Source: CAIQQQ01 sp040399685 (GTDB lineage Bacteria > Pseudomonadota > Alphaproteobacteria > Acetobacterales > Acetobacteraceae). From it: DNA of 64,000 nt. The number at the start of each line of letters is the position of its first letter. Within the stretch, counting starts at the first letter, position 1. The stretch covers positions 1 to 64,000 of the forward strand of contig JBBART010000027.1 of assembly GCA_040399685.1 (NCBI GenBank), in the 5' to 3' direction. Made by a program: the position numbers and the translations under genes. The notes under the pieces are model-generated. The model saw nothing but the letters and a program-made list of their open reading frames with translations. It was not told where the DNA came from and made no database searches. Positions 53,490-62,475 of this stretch are shown piece after piece.

Positions 53490-54341
53490 TCAGTCCGCCG
53501 ATGCAGAAACGCCGCGCACCGCCGCCATCGGATACACGCCCATGATCCGCGTCTCGCGTGAGAAGAACCCCAGCTCGTCCAACGCCCGGCGCACATGCGG
53601 CTGTTCGGGGTGGCCTTCCACCTCGCACAGGAACTGGGTGGCGGTGAAGGCGCCGTCGATCATGTAGCTTTCCAGCTTGGTCATGTTCACGCCGTTGGTG
53701 GCAAACCCGCCCAGCGCCTTATAAAGTGCTGCCGGCACGTTGCGCACCCGAAAGACGAACGTGGTCATCAACCCCGGCGTGGTCGCTGCCGGCACAATGG
53801 CGGATTTGGCCATCACATAGAACCGCGTGGTGTTGTGGGCGGCGTCCTCCACGTTGGAGCGCAGGATCTCCAGCCCGAACAATTCACCGGCCAGCGCCGA
53901 CGCCACCGCCGCCTCCTCAGGATTGTTCCACTGCGCCACGAGTTCGGCAGAGCCTGCGGTATCGGCTTCCACTACCGCCTGCACGTCCAGTTCCTTCAAA
54001 ATCTTGCGGATCTGCTGCAACGCCACCGGATGCGAATGGATGCGCTTGATGCCCGCCAGCGTGGCGCCCTTGGGGGCCAGCAGGCAGTGCTCAACGCGCT
54101 GAAAATGCTCGCCAATCACGTGCAGGCCCGATTCCGGCAGCAGCGCGTGCACATCCGGCACCCGGCCCGCAAGGCTGTTCTCACACGCCAGCATCGCCAG
54201 ATCGGCGCGACCGGCATGCACCGCCTCGATTGCGTCCGCAAAACTGTAACACGGCAAAGTCTGCCAGCCGGGATAGGCATTGCGGCAGGCGAGGTCGGAA
54301 TAGGCGCCGGGCGTGCCCTGGAAGGCGATCATTTTGGTCAT
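53490..54341 (-). CDS. pheA: Prephenate dehydratase
   Basis: Enzyme of 283 aa converting prephenate to phenylpyruvate for phenylalanine synthesis. The catalytic domain has AFQGTPGAYSDLA, ENSLAGRVPDVH and NTTRFYVM (Thr-Arg-Phe). A C-terminal ACT regulatory domain (about 190-275, with NVPAALYKALGGFA and KLESYMI) probably binds phenylalanine. No chorismate mutase domain is fused. It probably shares a transcript with the D-amino-acid dehydrogenase. Confidence 0.95.
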   Translation of the reverse strand: MTKMIAFQGTPGAYSDLACRNAYPGWQTLPCYSFADAIEAVHAGRADLAMLACENSLAGRVPDVHALLPESGLHVIGEHFQRVEHCLLAPKGATLAGIKRIHSHPVALQQIRKILKELDVQAVVEADTAGSAELVAQWNNPEEAAVASALAGELFGLEILRSNVEDAAHNTTRFYVMAKSAIVPAATTPGLMTTFVFRVRNVPAALYKALGGFATNGVNMTKLESYMIDGAFTATQFLCEVEGHPEQPHVRRALDELGFFSRETRIMGVYPMAAVRGVSASAD

Positions 54342-54416
54342 CCATCACGTCTAGGCCAAGTCCGGCCGCACTGGAAGCCACGCGCCATCTCGGCGATGCT
54401 GGGCAGGCAAGAGTGA

Positions 54417-55064
54417 ATGGATACCCTTATGGCCAACGACCCGACTTCCATCAAAGATCTGGGCGACGAACCCTCGATCCACCGCACCGCCTCGGTGCGC
54501 GCCAGCACCTTCGGCCGCTTCTGCGAGGTGGGCGCCCGCACCAAGGTCGCCGAGAGCAGCTTCGGTGATTACGCCTATGTCGTGAACGACAGCGACATCA
54601 TCTACACCACCGTCGGCAAGTTCTGCTCCATTGCCGCCCACACCCGCATCAACCCCGGCAATCATCCGCTGGAGCGGGTGGCGCTCAGCCATTTCACCTA
54701 TCGGTCCAGCAGCTACGGGCTGGGCGCGGACGACGCCGCCTTCTTCGACTGGCGGCGCAGCTTTCGCTGCGTGATGGGCAACGATGTCTGGATCGGCCAC
54801 GGCGCCGTTGTTCTACCCGGCGTCAAGATCGGCAACGGCGCCGCCATCGGCGCAGGGGCCGTGGTGACGAAGGACGTGCCGCCGTTTGCCATCGTGGTGG
54901 GCACGCCGGGCAAGATCCTGCGCTATCGCTTCACGCCCGAGATTATCGCAGCCCTCGAACGCATCGCCTGGTGGGATTGGCCGCACGCAGCGCTGGGCCA
55001 GGGCATGGCGGATTTCCGTCATATGAGCGCAGAGGATTTCTGCCGCAAATACGATCCGGCCTGA
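54417..55064 (+). CDS. Hexapeptide acyltransferase, PhnO/CAT-like family
   Basis: Protein of 215 aa with a left-handed beta-helix: IHRTASVRASTFGRFCEVGA, VGKFCSIAAHTRINPGNHP, and MGNDVWIGHGAVVLPGVKIG, then GAAIGAGAVVTKDVPPFAIV. The C-terminal FTPEIIAALERIAWWDWP is typical of xenobiotic/streptogramin-type acetyltransferases and of the transferases in some phosphonate operons. No phn genes are nearby, so the substrate is unknown. Starts at 54417 and 54429 are possible. It is divergent from pheA. Confidence 0.85.
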   Translation: MDTLMANDPTSIKDLGDEPSIHRTASVRASTFGRFCEVGARTKVAESSFGDYAYVVNDSDIIYTTVGKFCSIAAHTRINPGNHPLERVALSHFTYRSSSYGLGADDAAFFDWRRSFRCVMGNDVWIGHGAVVLPGVKIGNGAAIGAGAVVTKDVPPFAIVVGTPGKILRYRFTPEIIAALERIAWWDWPHAALGQGMADFRHMSAEDFCRKYDPA

Positions 55065-55067
55065 CCG

Positions 55068-55084
55068 TGTATTATTACAATACA
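55068..55084. promoter_or_regulatory. Palindrome TGTATT-N5-AATACA upstream of the fasciclin gene
   Basis: Perfect 6-base arms with a 5-base spacer lie just after the hexapeptide gene and about 118 bases before the fasciclin start. It could be an operator; a weak terminator is the alternative, but no T-run follows. Confidence 0.4.
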
Positions 55085-55136
55085 TAAATGTTGAGTTCGG
55101 AAAGGATCTAACATCGTCAAGAAAACTTATATCCTC

Positions 55137-55162
55137 CATGCGGTCCTGCATTGGGCCGCATG
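55137..55162. promoter_or_regulatory. Hairpin in the fasciclin leader
   Basis: CATGCGGTCC (55137-55146) pairs with GGGCCGCATG (55153-55162), 9 perfect pairs plus one G-U, around TGCATT. It lies 40 bases before the fasciclin start, so in the mRNA it would be a 5' leader stem-loop that could affect stability or translation. Confidence 0.5.
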
Positions 55163-55201
55163 ACTGTATCTTGTCATCAAGAACAAAGAGGAATACGCAT
55201 T

Positions 55202-55750
55202 ATGCGCATGAACTTTCGCGCCGCAGCTCTCGCATTCGGCCTCGGCTTTGCAGCAATCCCCGCCATGGCCCAGCCAATGGTTGGCGGTGCTGCCATGTAT
55301 CCGACCAAGGACATCATCGATAACGCCGTGAATTCGAAGGACCACACCACCCTGGTGGCCGCCATCAAGGCCGCCGGCCTGGTGGAAACCTTGAAGGGCA
55401 AGGGCCCATTCACCGTGTTCGCGCCGACCAACGAGGCCTTCGCAGCCCTCCCCGCCGGCACCGTCGACACGCTGCTGAAGCCTGAGAACAAGCCAACGCT
55501 GGCCAAGATCCTCACCTACCACGTCGTGCCCGGCAAGATCCTCGCTGCCGACCTGGTGAAGTTGATCAATGACGGCAAGGGCAAGGCCGTTGTGAAGACG
55601 GTCCAGGGCGAAACCCTCACCGCCACGCTGGCTGGCTCGGTTGTCACACTCACCGACGCAAAGGGCGGCATGAGCCATGTCACCATCGCCGATGTGGTGC
55701 AGTCCAACGGCGTGATCCACGTTGTGGACCACGTTCTGCAGCCGAAGTAA
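55202..55750 (+). CDS. Secreted fasciclin-domain protein
   Basis: Protein of 182 aa with a Sec signal peptide (about 1-23, cleavage after AMA) and one fasciclin (FAS1) domain: FTVFAPTNEAFAALP, LTYHVVPGKI and GVIHVVDHVLQP are the two FAS1 boxes. Such proteins are periplasmic or extracellular and often mediate adhesion. The ATG at 55202 directly precedes the signal; AGAGGA lies upstream. It is monocistronic, ending at the strong terminator at 55773. Confidence 0.93.
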   Translation: MRMNFRAAALAFGLGFAAIPAMAQPMVGGAAMYPTKDIIDNAVNSKDHTTLVAAIKAAGLVETLKGKGPFTVFAPTNEAFAALPAGTVDTLLKPENKPTLAKILTYHVVPGKILAADLVKLINDGKGKAVVKTVQGETLTATLAGSVVTLTDAKGGMSHVTIADVVQSNGVIHVVDHVLQPK

Positions 55751-55772
55751 GCCACGTCTTTGCGATACAACG

Positions 55773-55804
55773 GTCCGGGGCGGTTCGCCGCCCCGGACTT
55801 TTTT
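55773..55804 (+). terminator. Rho-independent terminator of the fasciclin gene
   Basis: A perfect 11-bp stem (GTCCGGGGCGG at 55773-55783 with its complement at 55788-55798) closed by a TTCG tetraloop is followed by six T residues. Convergent with the CoA-transferase gene, whose stop lies 4 bases further on. Confidence 0.95.
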
Positions 55805-55807
55805 GTG

Positions 55808-56983
55808 TCAGATCAACGCACCGGCCGCCTGCATGGCCGCGATCTGCGGCTCTGTGAGGCCGAGTTCGCGGGCAATCTCCGCCCCGTGCTGTCCCACACG
55901 CGGCAAGTCGCGCCGCAACGGCGGGCGTTGGCCGTCAATCGCCAGCGGAATGTTCGGAAGCTTCGCCACCACGCCGTTGTCCAGCGTGACGGGCAGAAGT
56001 CCGCCATTGGCGTTCAGATGCGGGTCGTCGAACAATTCCACCGGCCGGGCGATCGGCGCGAACGGCAGGCCCAATGCCTCGCAACGCTGCATCAACGCGT
56101 CACGGGTTAAGCCCGCCAGTCGCTCGGCGATCAGCGGAATCACCCAGCCACGCGCCGCACGGCGTAACTCCTGGGTGCCGAGATCGGGATGGGATAGCAA
56201 TTCCGGCAGCCCAAACGCCTCGCAGAACACCCGCCATTGCGTGTCCGTCACCACGCCGACGAACACCTGCCCGTCCGACACGTCGAAAATGTCATAGACC
56301 GGCCACGCCACCATCCGCTCACTCATCGGCGGCGCCTCGCGGCCCGTGACGGCGAACTGCGCCATGTGCTGGGCCATCAGCAGCACGTTGTTCTCGAACA
56401 GCCCTGACTGGATATGCCGACCGCGCCCGGTGGCGTGCCGCTCGTTCAGCGCCGCCAAAATGCCGATGGCGGCGAACATGCCGCCCATGATGTCATTGAC
56501 GGAACTGCCCGCCCGCATCGGCTTGCCGGGCAGGCCCGTCATATAGGCCAGACCGCCCATCATCTGCACCACCTCGTCCAGCGCCACCCGGTGATCATAC
56601 GGGCCGGGCAGGAAGCCCTTGCACGAACAATAAACCAATCGCGGGTTGATCCTGGCGATGTCCTCCGGCCCCAGGCCGAGCTTGTCCATCGCACCGGGGC
56701 GGAAATTCTCCACCAGCACATCGGCATCCGCCAGCAGCCGCAGCACAAACGCCTTGCCGTCCGCCGATTTCAGATCAACCGCCACGCTGCGCTTGTTGCG
56801 GTTCATCATCGCGAAGAACCCGGCGCCGGACCCGCCCAGCCTGCGGGTGTTGTCGCCATCCGGCGCCGGCTCCACCTTGATGACATCCGCCCCCAGATCG
56901 GCCAGCACCAGCCCTGCGGTCGGCCCCATCACCATATGAACGAATTCCACGACCTTCACGCCGCGCAGCATGAGCGTTGGCAT
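55808..56983 (-). CDS. CaiB/BaiF family III CoA-transferase
   Basis: CoA-transferase of 391 aa. N-terminal VKVVEFVHMVMGPTAGLVLADLG and DVIKVEPAPDGD, VENFRPGAMDKLGL, and the catalytic-Asp region SSVNDIMGGMFAAIG are class III signatures. The ATG at 56983 follows the HMG-CoA-lyase stop by two bases; a TTG at 56989 overlapping that stop is the alternative. It probably activates the acid whose CoA ester the neighbour cleaves. Confidence 0.92.
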   Translation of the reverse strand: MPTLMLRGVKVVEFVHMVMGPTAGLVLADLGADVIKVEPAPDGDNTRRLGGSGAGFFAMMNRNKRSVAVDLKSADGKAFVLRLLADADVLVENFRPGAMDKLGLGPEDIARINPRLVYCSCKGFLPGPYDHRVALDEVVQMMGGLAYMTGLPGKPMRAGSSVNDIMGGMFAAIGILAALNERHATGRGRHIQSGLFENNVLLMAQHMAQFAVTGREAPPMSERMVAWPVYDIFDVSDGQVFVGVVTDTQWRVFCEAFGLPELLSHPDLGTQELRRAARGWVIPLIAERLAGLTRDALMQRCEALGLPFAPIARPVELFDDPHLNANGGLLPVTLDNGVVAKLPNIPLAIDGQRPPLRRDLPRVGQHGAEIARELGLTEPQIAAMQAAGALI

Positions 56984-56985
56984 GG

Positions 56986-57903
56986 TCAAACCGCCCGGAA
57001 CGTCTTGGGCAGGCCCGCCGCCGCCACCTGGCCGCGCAGCCGCTCATGGGGCAGGCCCTCCGCCAGAATGGCGCGGCAGGCGAGCAGCCTGGGCAGATCG
57101 ATGCCGGTCTCGAACCCCATGCTGTCCAGCATGAACACCAGATCCTCGGTGACGATGTTGCCCGACGCACCGGGCGCGAACGGGCAGCCGCCGAGACCGG
57201 CCAGCGCGGCGTCGAAATTCCGCACGCCTTCATTCAATCCGGCGAGCGCGTTGGCGATGCCAAGGCCCAGCGTGTCGTGCAGGTGCAGGCCTTCCAGCTT
57301 GGCGCCGATTTCATGGCGCACCGCGCGCACAACGTCGCGGATCTGCGTGGGGTGGGCATATCCCACCGTGTCCGCCAGGGCCACCATGTCCACGCCCGCC
57401 TGCGCCAGGCCGCTCGCCACCCGCACCACGGTGGATGTCGGCACCACGCCGTCGAACGAACAGCCGAACGCGGTGGAACAGGCGCCCTCCACTTCCATCG
57501 GCCGCGCCTGCGCACGCACCCAGGCCACGATGGCGGCAACCTCGGCCACCTGTTCGGCCGGCGTGCGGTTCAGGTTGGCCTGGCTGTGCCCCTCGCTCAC
57601 CGAAACGGGAATTGTAATCCGGTGCGCGCCCGCCTCATAAGCTGCCTGCGCCCCGCGCAAGTTCGGCGCAAGCGCCACGATGAGCACATTCGGCAGCGTC
57701 ACGGCATGGCGGACAATCTCGCCCGTGTCGGCCATTTGCGGGATCAGCCTGGGGGACACGAAGCTGCCAACCTCGATTTCCGGCAGACCGGCTTCCGCCA
57801 GGGCATCAATCCAGCGGATCTTGATGGCGGTGGGCATGTGCGACTTCGCCATCTGCAGGCCGTCACGGGGGCCGACTTCGCAAACCGTCACCATCTCACG
57901 CAT
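56986..57903 (-). CDS. Hydroxymethylglutaryl-CoA lyase-like enzyme
   Basis: TIM-barrel lyase of 305 aa. EVGPRDGLQ at the N-terminus, LEGLHLHDTLGLG, and the signature loop GLGGCPFAPGASGN with its conserved Cys match HMG-CoA lyases. The known reaction splits HMG-CoA to acetyl-CoA and acetoacetate; the linked CoA-transferase makes a citramalyl-CoA or related substrate also possible. GGGAG precedes the ATG. Confidence 0.92.
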   Translation of the reverse strand: MREMVTVCEVGPRDGLQMAKSHMPTAIKIRWIDALAEAGLPEIEVGSFVSPRLIPQMADTGEIVRHAVTLPNVLIVALAPNLRGAQAAYEAGAHRITIPVSVSEGHSQANLNRTPAEQVAEVAAIVAWVRAQARPMEVEGACSTAFGCSFDGVVPTSTVVRVASGLAQAGVDMVALADTVGYAHPTQIRDVVRAVRHEIGAKLEGLHLHDTLGLGIANALAGLNEGVRNFDAALAGLGGCPFAPGASGNIVTEDLVFMLDSMGFETGIDLPRLLACRAILAEGLPHERLRGQVAAAGLPKTFRAV

Positions 57904-58075
57904 GATTTTCTCCCTGCGGGCTGGACCGCCCTTTCACCCAGGGTGACAAGATCGCGTCCCTCCCGCAACTTCCCGACCGCCGGTGGCTGGCGGTTCATTG
58001 CAGCAACCGTATCGGAATGGTGCTATGCAACATTCCGCCCAACACCGACTGCCCCTATTTCCTGAGGTCTTCACG

Positions 58076-59266
58076 ATGCGCTTTCGCCTTCCGCTCGCCA
58101 CCTTGGTGCTGGCCGCCTCCGTCGCTTCCGAACCCGCCATGGCGCAAGGCGGACCTGGCGGCCCACCGGCAGTCGGCGTGGTGCGTGCCGCCCAGCGGCC
58201 GGTGGTTGAAACCAGCACCTTCGTCGGCAGGGTGCAGGCCGTGGACAAGGTGGACATCGTCGCCCGCGTGACCGCCTTCATCGCCGAGCGCGATTTCAAC
58301 GAAGGCGGCGAGGTGGACAAAGGCGCATTGCTCTATCGCCTGGAACGCGCGCCGTTCGAGGCCGATCTGCTGGCCAAACAGGCCGCCGTGCAGCAGAACG
58401 CGGCCCTGCTGCGCAACGCCAACATCAATCTCGGCCGGGCGCAGTCCTTGCTGAACACCCCGGCCGGCCAGCGCTCCACCGTCGATGACCGGGAGGCCAC
58501 CCAGGCCAGCCAGGCCGCCCTGCTGCTTGCCGCCCAGGCGCAGTTGAAAGCCTCGCAGATCAACCTCGACTACACCGAGATCCGCGCCCCGGTGGCCGGC
58601 AAGATCGCCCGCTCCACCGTCTCCGTCGGCAACGTGGTGGGGCCGAACAGCGGCGCACTCACCACCGTGGTCAGCCAGGACCCGATGTATGTCATCTTCC
58701 CCGTCTCGCTGCGCGCGGCGCTCGATCTGCGCCAGCGCTACGCCGACAAAGGCGGGTTCAGCGGCCAGCTGGTGCGGATCACCCTGCCGGACGGCAGCAA
58801 ATACAATCAGGTCGGCAAGCTCGACTACGTCGACCCGTCGGTGGCCGCCAGCACCGACACCGTCAACCTCCGTGCCGTCATTCCCAACCCAAGGCGGACG
58901 GATTCGCAACCCGACGAGCCGGGCAACCGGGCGCTGGTGGACGGCTCGTTCGTCACCGTGTCGCTGGAGGGCGTGCAGCCGATCCAGGCGTTGAGCGTGC
59001 CGCGTGCGGCCGTGCTGTCCGACCAGCAGGGCAATTTCGTTTATGTGGTGGACGACGAGAAAAAGGCGCAGATCCGCCGCATCACGCTCGGCCAGTCCAC
59101 GCCGGACACCGCCATCGTCCTGCAAGGCCTGACCGAGGGTGACATCGTGATCACCGAGGGCCTGCAGCGCGTGCGCCCCGGCGCCGTGGTGAATGCCGCC
59201 CCCGCCAGCCCAGGCCCGGTCGTGCCGCCGCAAGCCCCCGCCCCCGCCGCACCGGCGAAAGGCTGA
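58076..59266 (+). CDS. RND efflux periplasmic adaptor (membrane fusion protein)
   Basis: Adaptor of 396 aa. A signal sequence (about 1-23, cleavage near AMAQG) is followed by barrel-sandwich/lipoyl halves, a coiled-coil hairpin (about 95-165, Ala/Gln-rich), the hybrid-motif LDYTEIRAPVAGKI and beta-barrel parts with ALSVPRAAVL. The C-terminus is Pro/Ala-rich. It resembles MexA/AcrA-type adaptors. It ends 4 bases before the pump gene. Confidence 0.93.
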   Translation: MRFRLPLATLVLAASVASEPAMAQGGPGGPPAVGVVRAAQRPVVETSTFVGRVQAVDKVDIVARVTAFIAERDFNEGGEVDKGALLYRLERAPFEADLLAKQAAVQQNAALLRNANINLGRAQSLLNTPAGQRSTVDDREATQASQAALLLAAQAQLKASQINLDYTEIRAPVAGKIARSTVSVGNVVGPNSGALTTVVSQDPMYVIFPVSLRAALDLRQRYADKGGFSGQLVRITLPDGSKYNQVGKLDYVDPSVAASTDTVNLRAVIPNPRRTDSQPDEPGNRALVDGSFVTVSLEGVQPIQALSVPRAAVLSDQQGNFVYVVDDEKKAQIRRITLGQSTPDTAIVLQGLTEGDIVITEGLQRVRPGAVVNAAPASPGPVVPPQAPAPAAPAKG

Positions 59267-59270
59267 ACCC

Positions 59271-62200
59271 ATGTTCTCGGATGTGTTCGTCGACCGGCCC
59301 CGGCTGGCCATTGTCATTGCCATCGTCACCACCCTGGCCGGCGCCATCGCGCTGACGCAGATCCCGGTCAGCCAGTTCCCGGACATCGTGCCCCCCACCG
59401 TGCAGGTGACGGCGCGCTACCCCGGCGCCTCGGCCGCCGTGGTGGAAGCCACCGTGGGCCAGCCGCTGGAGGCGCAGGTCAACGGCGTCGACAAGATGAT
59501 CTACATGAAGTCCAACTCGGCCAATGACGGCAGCTACTCGCTGTCGGTCAGCTTCGAGCAGGGCACCAATCCGGACATCAACACCGTCAACGTCAACAAC
59601 CGCGTGCAGTCGGTGCTGTCCAAGCTGCCAGCCGAGGTGCAGCGTAGCGGCGTGACGGTGCAGAAGCGCAGCTCCGCCATTCTGGAATTCCTGCAATTCT
59701 ATTCCGAAGGCGGCAAGCAGACGCCGCTGTTTCTGTCCAACTACGTCACCATCAACGTGCTGGACGCGATCAGCCGGGTGCCGGGCGTCGGCCAGGCGGC
59801 CTTGTTCGGCGCACTCGACTACTCGATGCGGATCTGGTTCCAGACCGACCGGCTGATCAGCCTCGGTCTGGCGCCGTCTGACATCATCACCGCCATCCAG
59901 AGCCAGAACATCCAGGCCCCCGTGGGCCGGCTGGGGGCGCAGCCGACGGCGGGCGACACCTCGTTCCAGATCAACCTGCAAACCAAGGGCCGGCTCGTCA
60001 CGCCCGAGGAATTCGGCAACATCGTGGTGCGCGCCAATCCGGACGGCTCCACATTGCGGGTGCGCGACGTGGCGCGGGTAGAACTTGGGGCGGCAACGCG
60101 GGACCAGGAAAGCCGTCTGAACGGCAATCCGGCGGTGACGGTGGCCATCTATCTGGCGCCGGGCGCCAATGCCGTGACCACCGCCGCACGGGTGAACGCG
60201 GCCCTGGACCGTCAGGCCGAGCGCTTCCCCGACGGCATGAAGAAGATCGTCTTCTACGACAGCACCGTCTTCGTCACCGACACGATCAGCGAAGTCATCA
60301 AAACGCTGGTTGAGGCGTTCGTGCTGGTGGTGCTGGTGGTGTTCCTGTTCCTGGGCAACGTGCGCGCCACGTTCATCCCACTGATCGCGGTGCCGGTGTC
60401 GTTGATCGGCACCTTCGCGGTGCTGCTCGCACTCGGCTATTCCGCCAACACCGTCTCCCTGCTGGCGCTCGTGCTGGCGATCGGCATCGTGGTGGATGAC
60501 GCCATCGTGGTGGTGGAGAACGTGGAGCGCGTGCTGGAGGAAGAGCCGGACCTCACGCCACAACAGGCCACCAAGAAGGCCATGGCGCAGATCACCGGGC
60601 CGATTTTGGCCATCACGCTGGTCCTCCTGTCCGTGTTCGTGCCCATCGGCTTCATTCCCGGCATTTCCGGCACGCTGTTCCGCCAGTTCGCCGTCACCAT
60701 CAGCGTGGCCATGGTGATCTCGGCCATCAACGCCCTCACCTTGTCGCCGGCCCTGTGCGGCGTGCTGCTGCGCCATTCCGGCGAGAAGCGCGGCGTGATG
60801 GGCTATGTCTCCCGCGGGATCGACAAGGTGCGCGACGGCTATGCCGCCATCGTCACACGTCTGTTGCGCGTGGCGGTGCTGGGCGTGGTGCTGATCGGCG
60901 TGGCCGCCGCCGGAACCTACGGCCTGTCGCTGCGCACCCCGCAAGGGTTCCTGCCGGATGAGGACCAGGGCGCGTTCTTCATCTTCGGCCAGTTGCCGGA
61001 TGGCGCGTCGGTCAATCGGTCGCGTGAAGTGGCGAAGAAGGTGGAGACGATCCTCGCCGGCATTCCGCAGATCAGCAACACGCTGTCCATCGTCGGCTTC
61101 TCGCTGCTCGATGGCGGTGCCCAGAGCAACGCGTTCTTCCTTGTCGCCCGCCTGAAGCCGTTCGCCGAACGCCCTGCCGTGACGGATCGGGCGCAGGCGG
61201 TCATCGGGCGCGTGTTCGGCGCCGTCAGCCAGATCCGCGAGGCGGCAGTGTTCCCGGCCAATCTTCCGCCGATCATCGGCCTCGGCAACGGCTCGGGCTT
61301 CGAATACCAGTTGCAGAACCTCGAAGGCCGCGAGCCGGTGGAAATGGGCGGCGTGATGGGCGGGCTGCTGGGCCCCGCGAACAGCGATCCGCGCCTGGCC
61401 CGCGTGTTCTCAACCTTCTCGGCCACCACACCGTCGCTGTTCCTCGATATCGACCGCGACAAGGCGCAAGCCGTCGGGCTTTCGGTCACGGACGTGTTCC
61501 AGGCATTGCAAGCCACGCTGGGCGGCATCTACGTCAACGATTTCAACCTGTTCGGTCGCACCTGGCAGGTCAACATCCAGGGCGAGGCGATAGACCGGAC
61601 CGAGATTTCCGACATCTGGCGCATCTTCATCCGCAACAAGCAGGGCACCATGGTGCCGCTGCGCTCCATTGCCGATGCCCGCATCGTGCTGGGGCCGCAG
61701 ACCATCAGCCGCTACAACAACTCCCGCTCCATCACCATCAACGGCTCGCCGGGCGCAGGCGCGTCCTCGGGCGCGGCCCTGGCGGCGATGACCGAGATCT
61801 CCAAGCGCACGCTGCCGGCCGGATATGATTTCGAATGGACCGGCACCGCCTATCAGGAGATCAAGGCCGGCGGGCAGACCGGGCCCATTCTGGGGCTGGC
61901 GGTGCTGTTCGCCTATCTGTTCCTGGTGGCACTTTATGAAAGCTGGGTGATTCCGGTGCCGGTGCTGCTGTCGGTGGTCGTGGGTGTGCTCGGGGCCTTC
62001 GTGGGCCTCACGGTCGCGGCCAGCCCGCTGAACATCTACGCCCAGGTGGGGCTGGTGGTGCTCATCGCACTCGCCGCCAAGAACGGCATTCTGATCGTGG
62101 AATTCGCCAAGGAACAGCGCGAGGCCGGGCTGGGCATCCGAGAGGCCGCGGCCCTGGGCGCCAAAACCCGGTTCCGTGCGGTGATGATGACCTCCATCGC

Positions 62201-62408
62201 CTTCATCCTCGGCCTGTTGCCGTTGGTGAACGCCACAGGCGCTGCCATGCTGTCGCGGCGCTCGGTTGGAACCCCGGTCTTTGCGGGCATGATCTTCGCC
62301 AGCGCCTTCGGAATCTTCCTCATTCCAATGCTGTATGTGACATTCCAAACCGCGCGCGAGTGGGCAAAACGCAAGCTTGGGTTCAAACAAGCGGCTGCCC
62401 ATCACTGA
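59271..62408 (+). CDS. RND multidrug efflux pump (HAE1 family)
   Basis: Inner-membrane proton-driven pump of 1045 aa with the AcrB layout. N-terminal FVDRPRLAIVIAIV, PDIVPPTVQVTARYPGASA, the TM4 motif VVDDAIVVVENVERVL with the proton-relay Asp pair, LPDEDQGAFF and the late AAKNGILIVEFAKE are all present. Length is normal. No outer-membrane factor follows, so a TolC-like protein must come from elsewhere. Co-transcribed with the adaptor. Confidence 0.96.
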   Translation: MFSDVFVDRPRLAIVIAIVTTLAGAIALTQIPVSQFPDIVPPTVQVTARYPGASAAVVEATVGQPLEAQVNGVDKMIYMKSNSANDGSYSLSVSFEQGTNPDINTVNVNNRVQSVLSKLPAEVQRSGVTVQKRSSAILEFLQFYSEGGKQTPLFLSNYVTINVLDAISRVPGVGQAALFGALDYSMRIWFQTDRLISLGLAPSDIITAIQSQNIQAPVGRLGAQPTAGDTSFQINLQTKGRLVTPEEFGNIVVRANPDGSTLRVRDVARVELGAATRDQESRLNGNPAVTVAIYLAPGANAVTTAARVNAALDRQAERFPDGMKKIVFYDSTVFVTDTISEVIKTLVEAFVLVVLVVFLFLGNVRATFIPLIAVPVSLIGTFAVLLALGYSANTVSLLALVLAIGIVVDDAIVVVENVERVLEEEPDLTPQQATKKAMAQITGPILAITLVLLSVFVPIGFIPGISGTLFRQFAVTISVAMVISAINALTLSPALCGVLLRHSGEKRGVMGYVSRGIDKVRDGYAAIVTRLLRVAVLGVVLIGVAAAGTYGLSLRTPQGFLPDEDQGAFFIFGQLPDGASVNRSREVAKKVETILAGIPQISNTLSIVGFSLLDGGAQSNAFFLVARLKPFAERPAVTDRAQAVIGRVFGAVSQIREAAVFPANLPPIIGLGNGSGFEYQLQNLEGREPVEMGGVMGGLLGPANSDPRLARVFSTFSATTPSLFLDIDRDKAQAVGLSVTDVFQALQATLGGIYVNDFNLFGRTWQVNIQGEAIDRTEISDIWRIFIRNKQGTMVPLRSIADARIVLGPQTISRYNNSRSITINGSPGAGASSGAALAAMTEISKRTLPAGYDFEWTGTAYQEIKAGGQTGPILGLAVLFAYLFLVALYESWVIPVPVLLSVVVGVLGAFVGLTVAASPLNIYAQVGLVVLIALAAKNGILIVEFAKEQREAGLGIREAAALGAKTRFRAVMMTSIAFILGLLPLVNATGAAMLSRRSVGTPVFAGMIFASAFGIFLIPMLYVTFQTAREWAKRKLGFKQAAAHH

Positions 62409-62475
62409 ACCTGCCTTGGCAGCGCGCCGAAACGTCGTAACTTAGAATCTAATTCAGCCTCCGGAGAGAGACACC

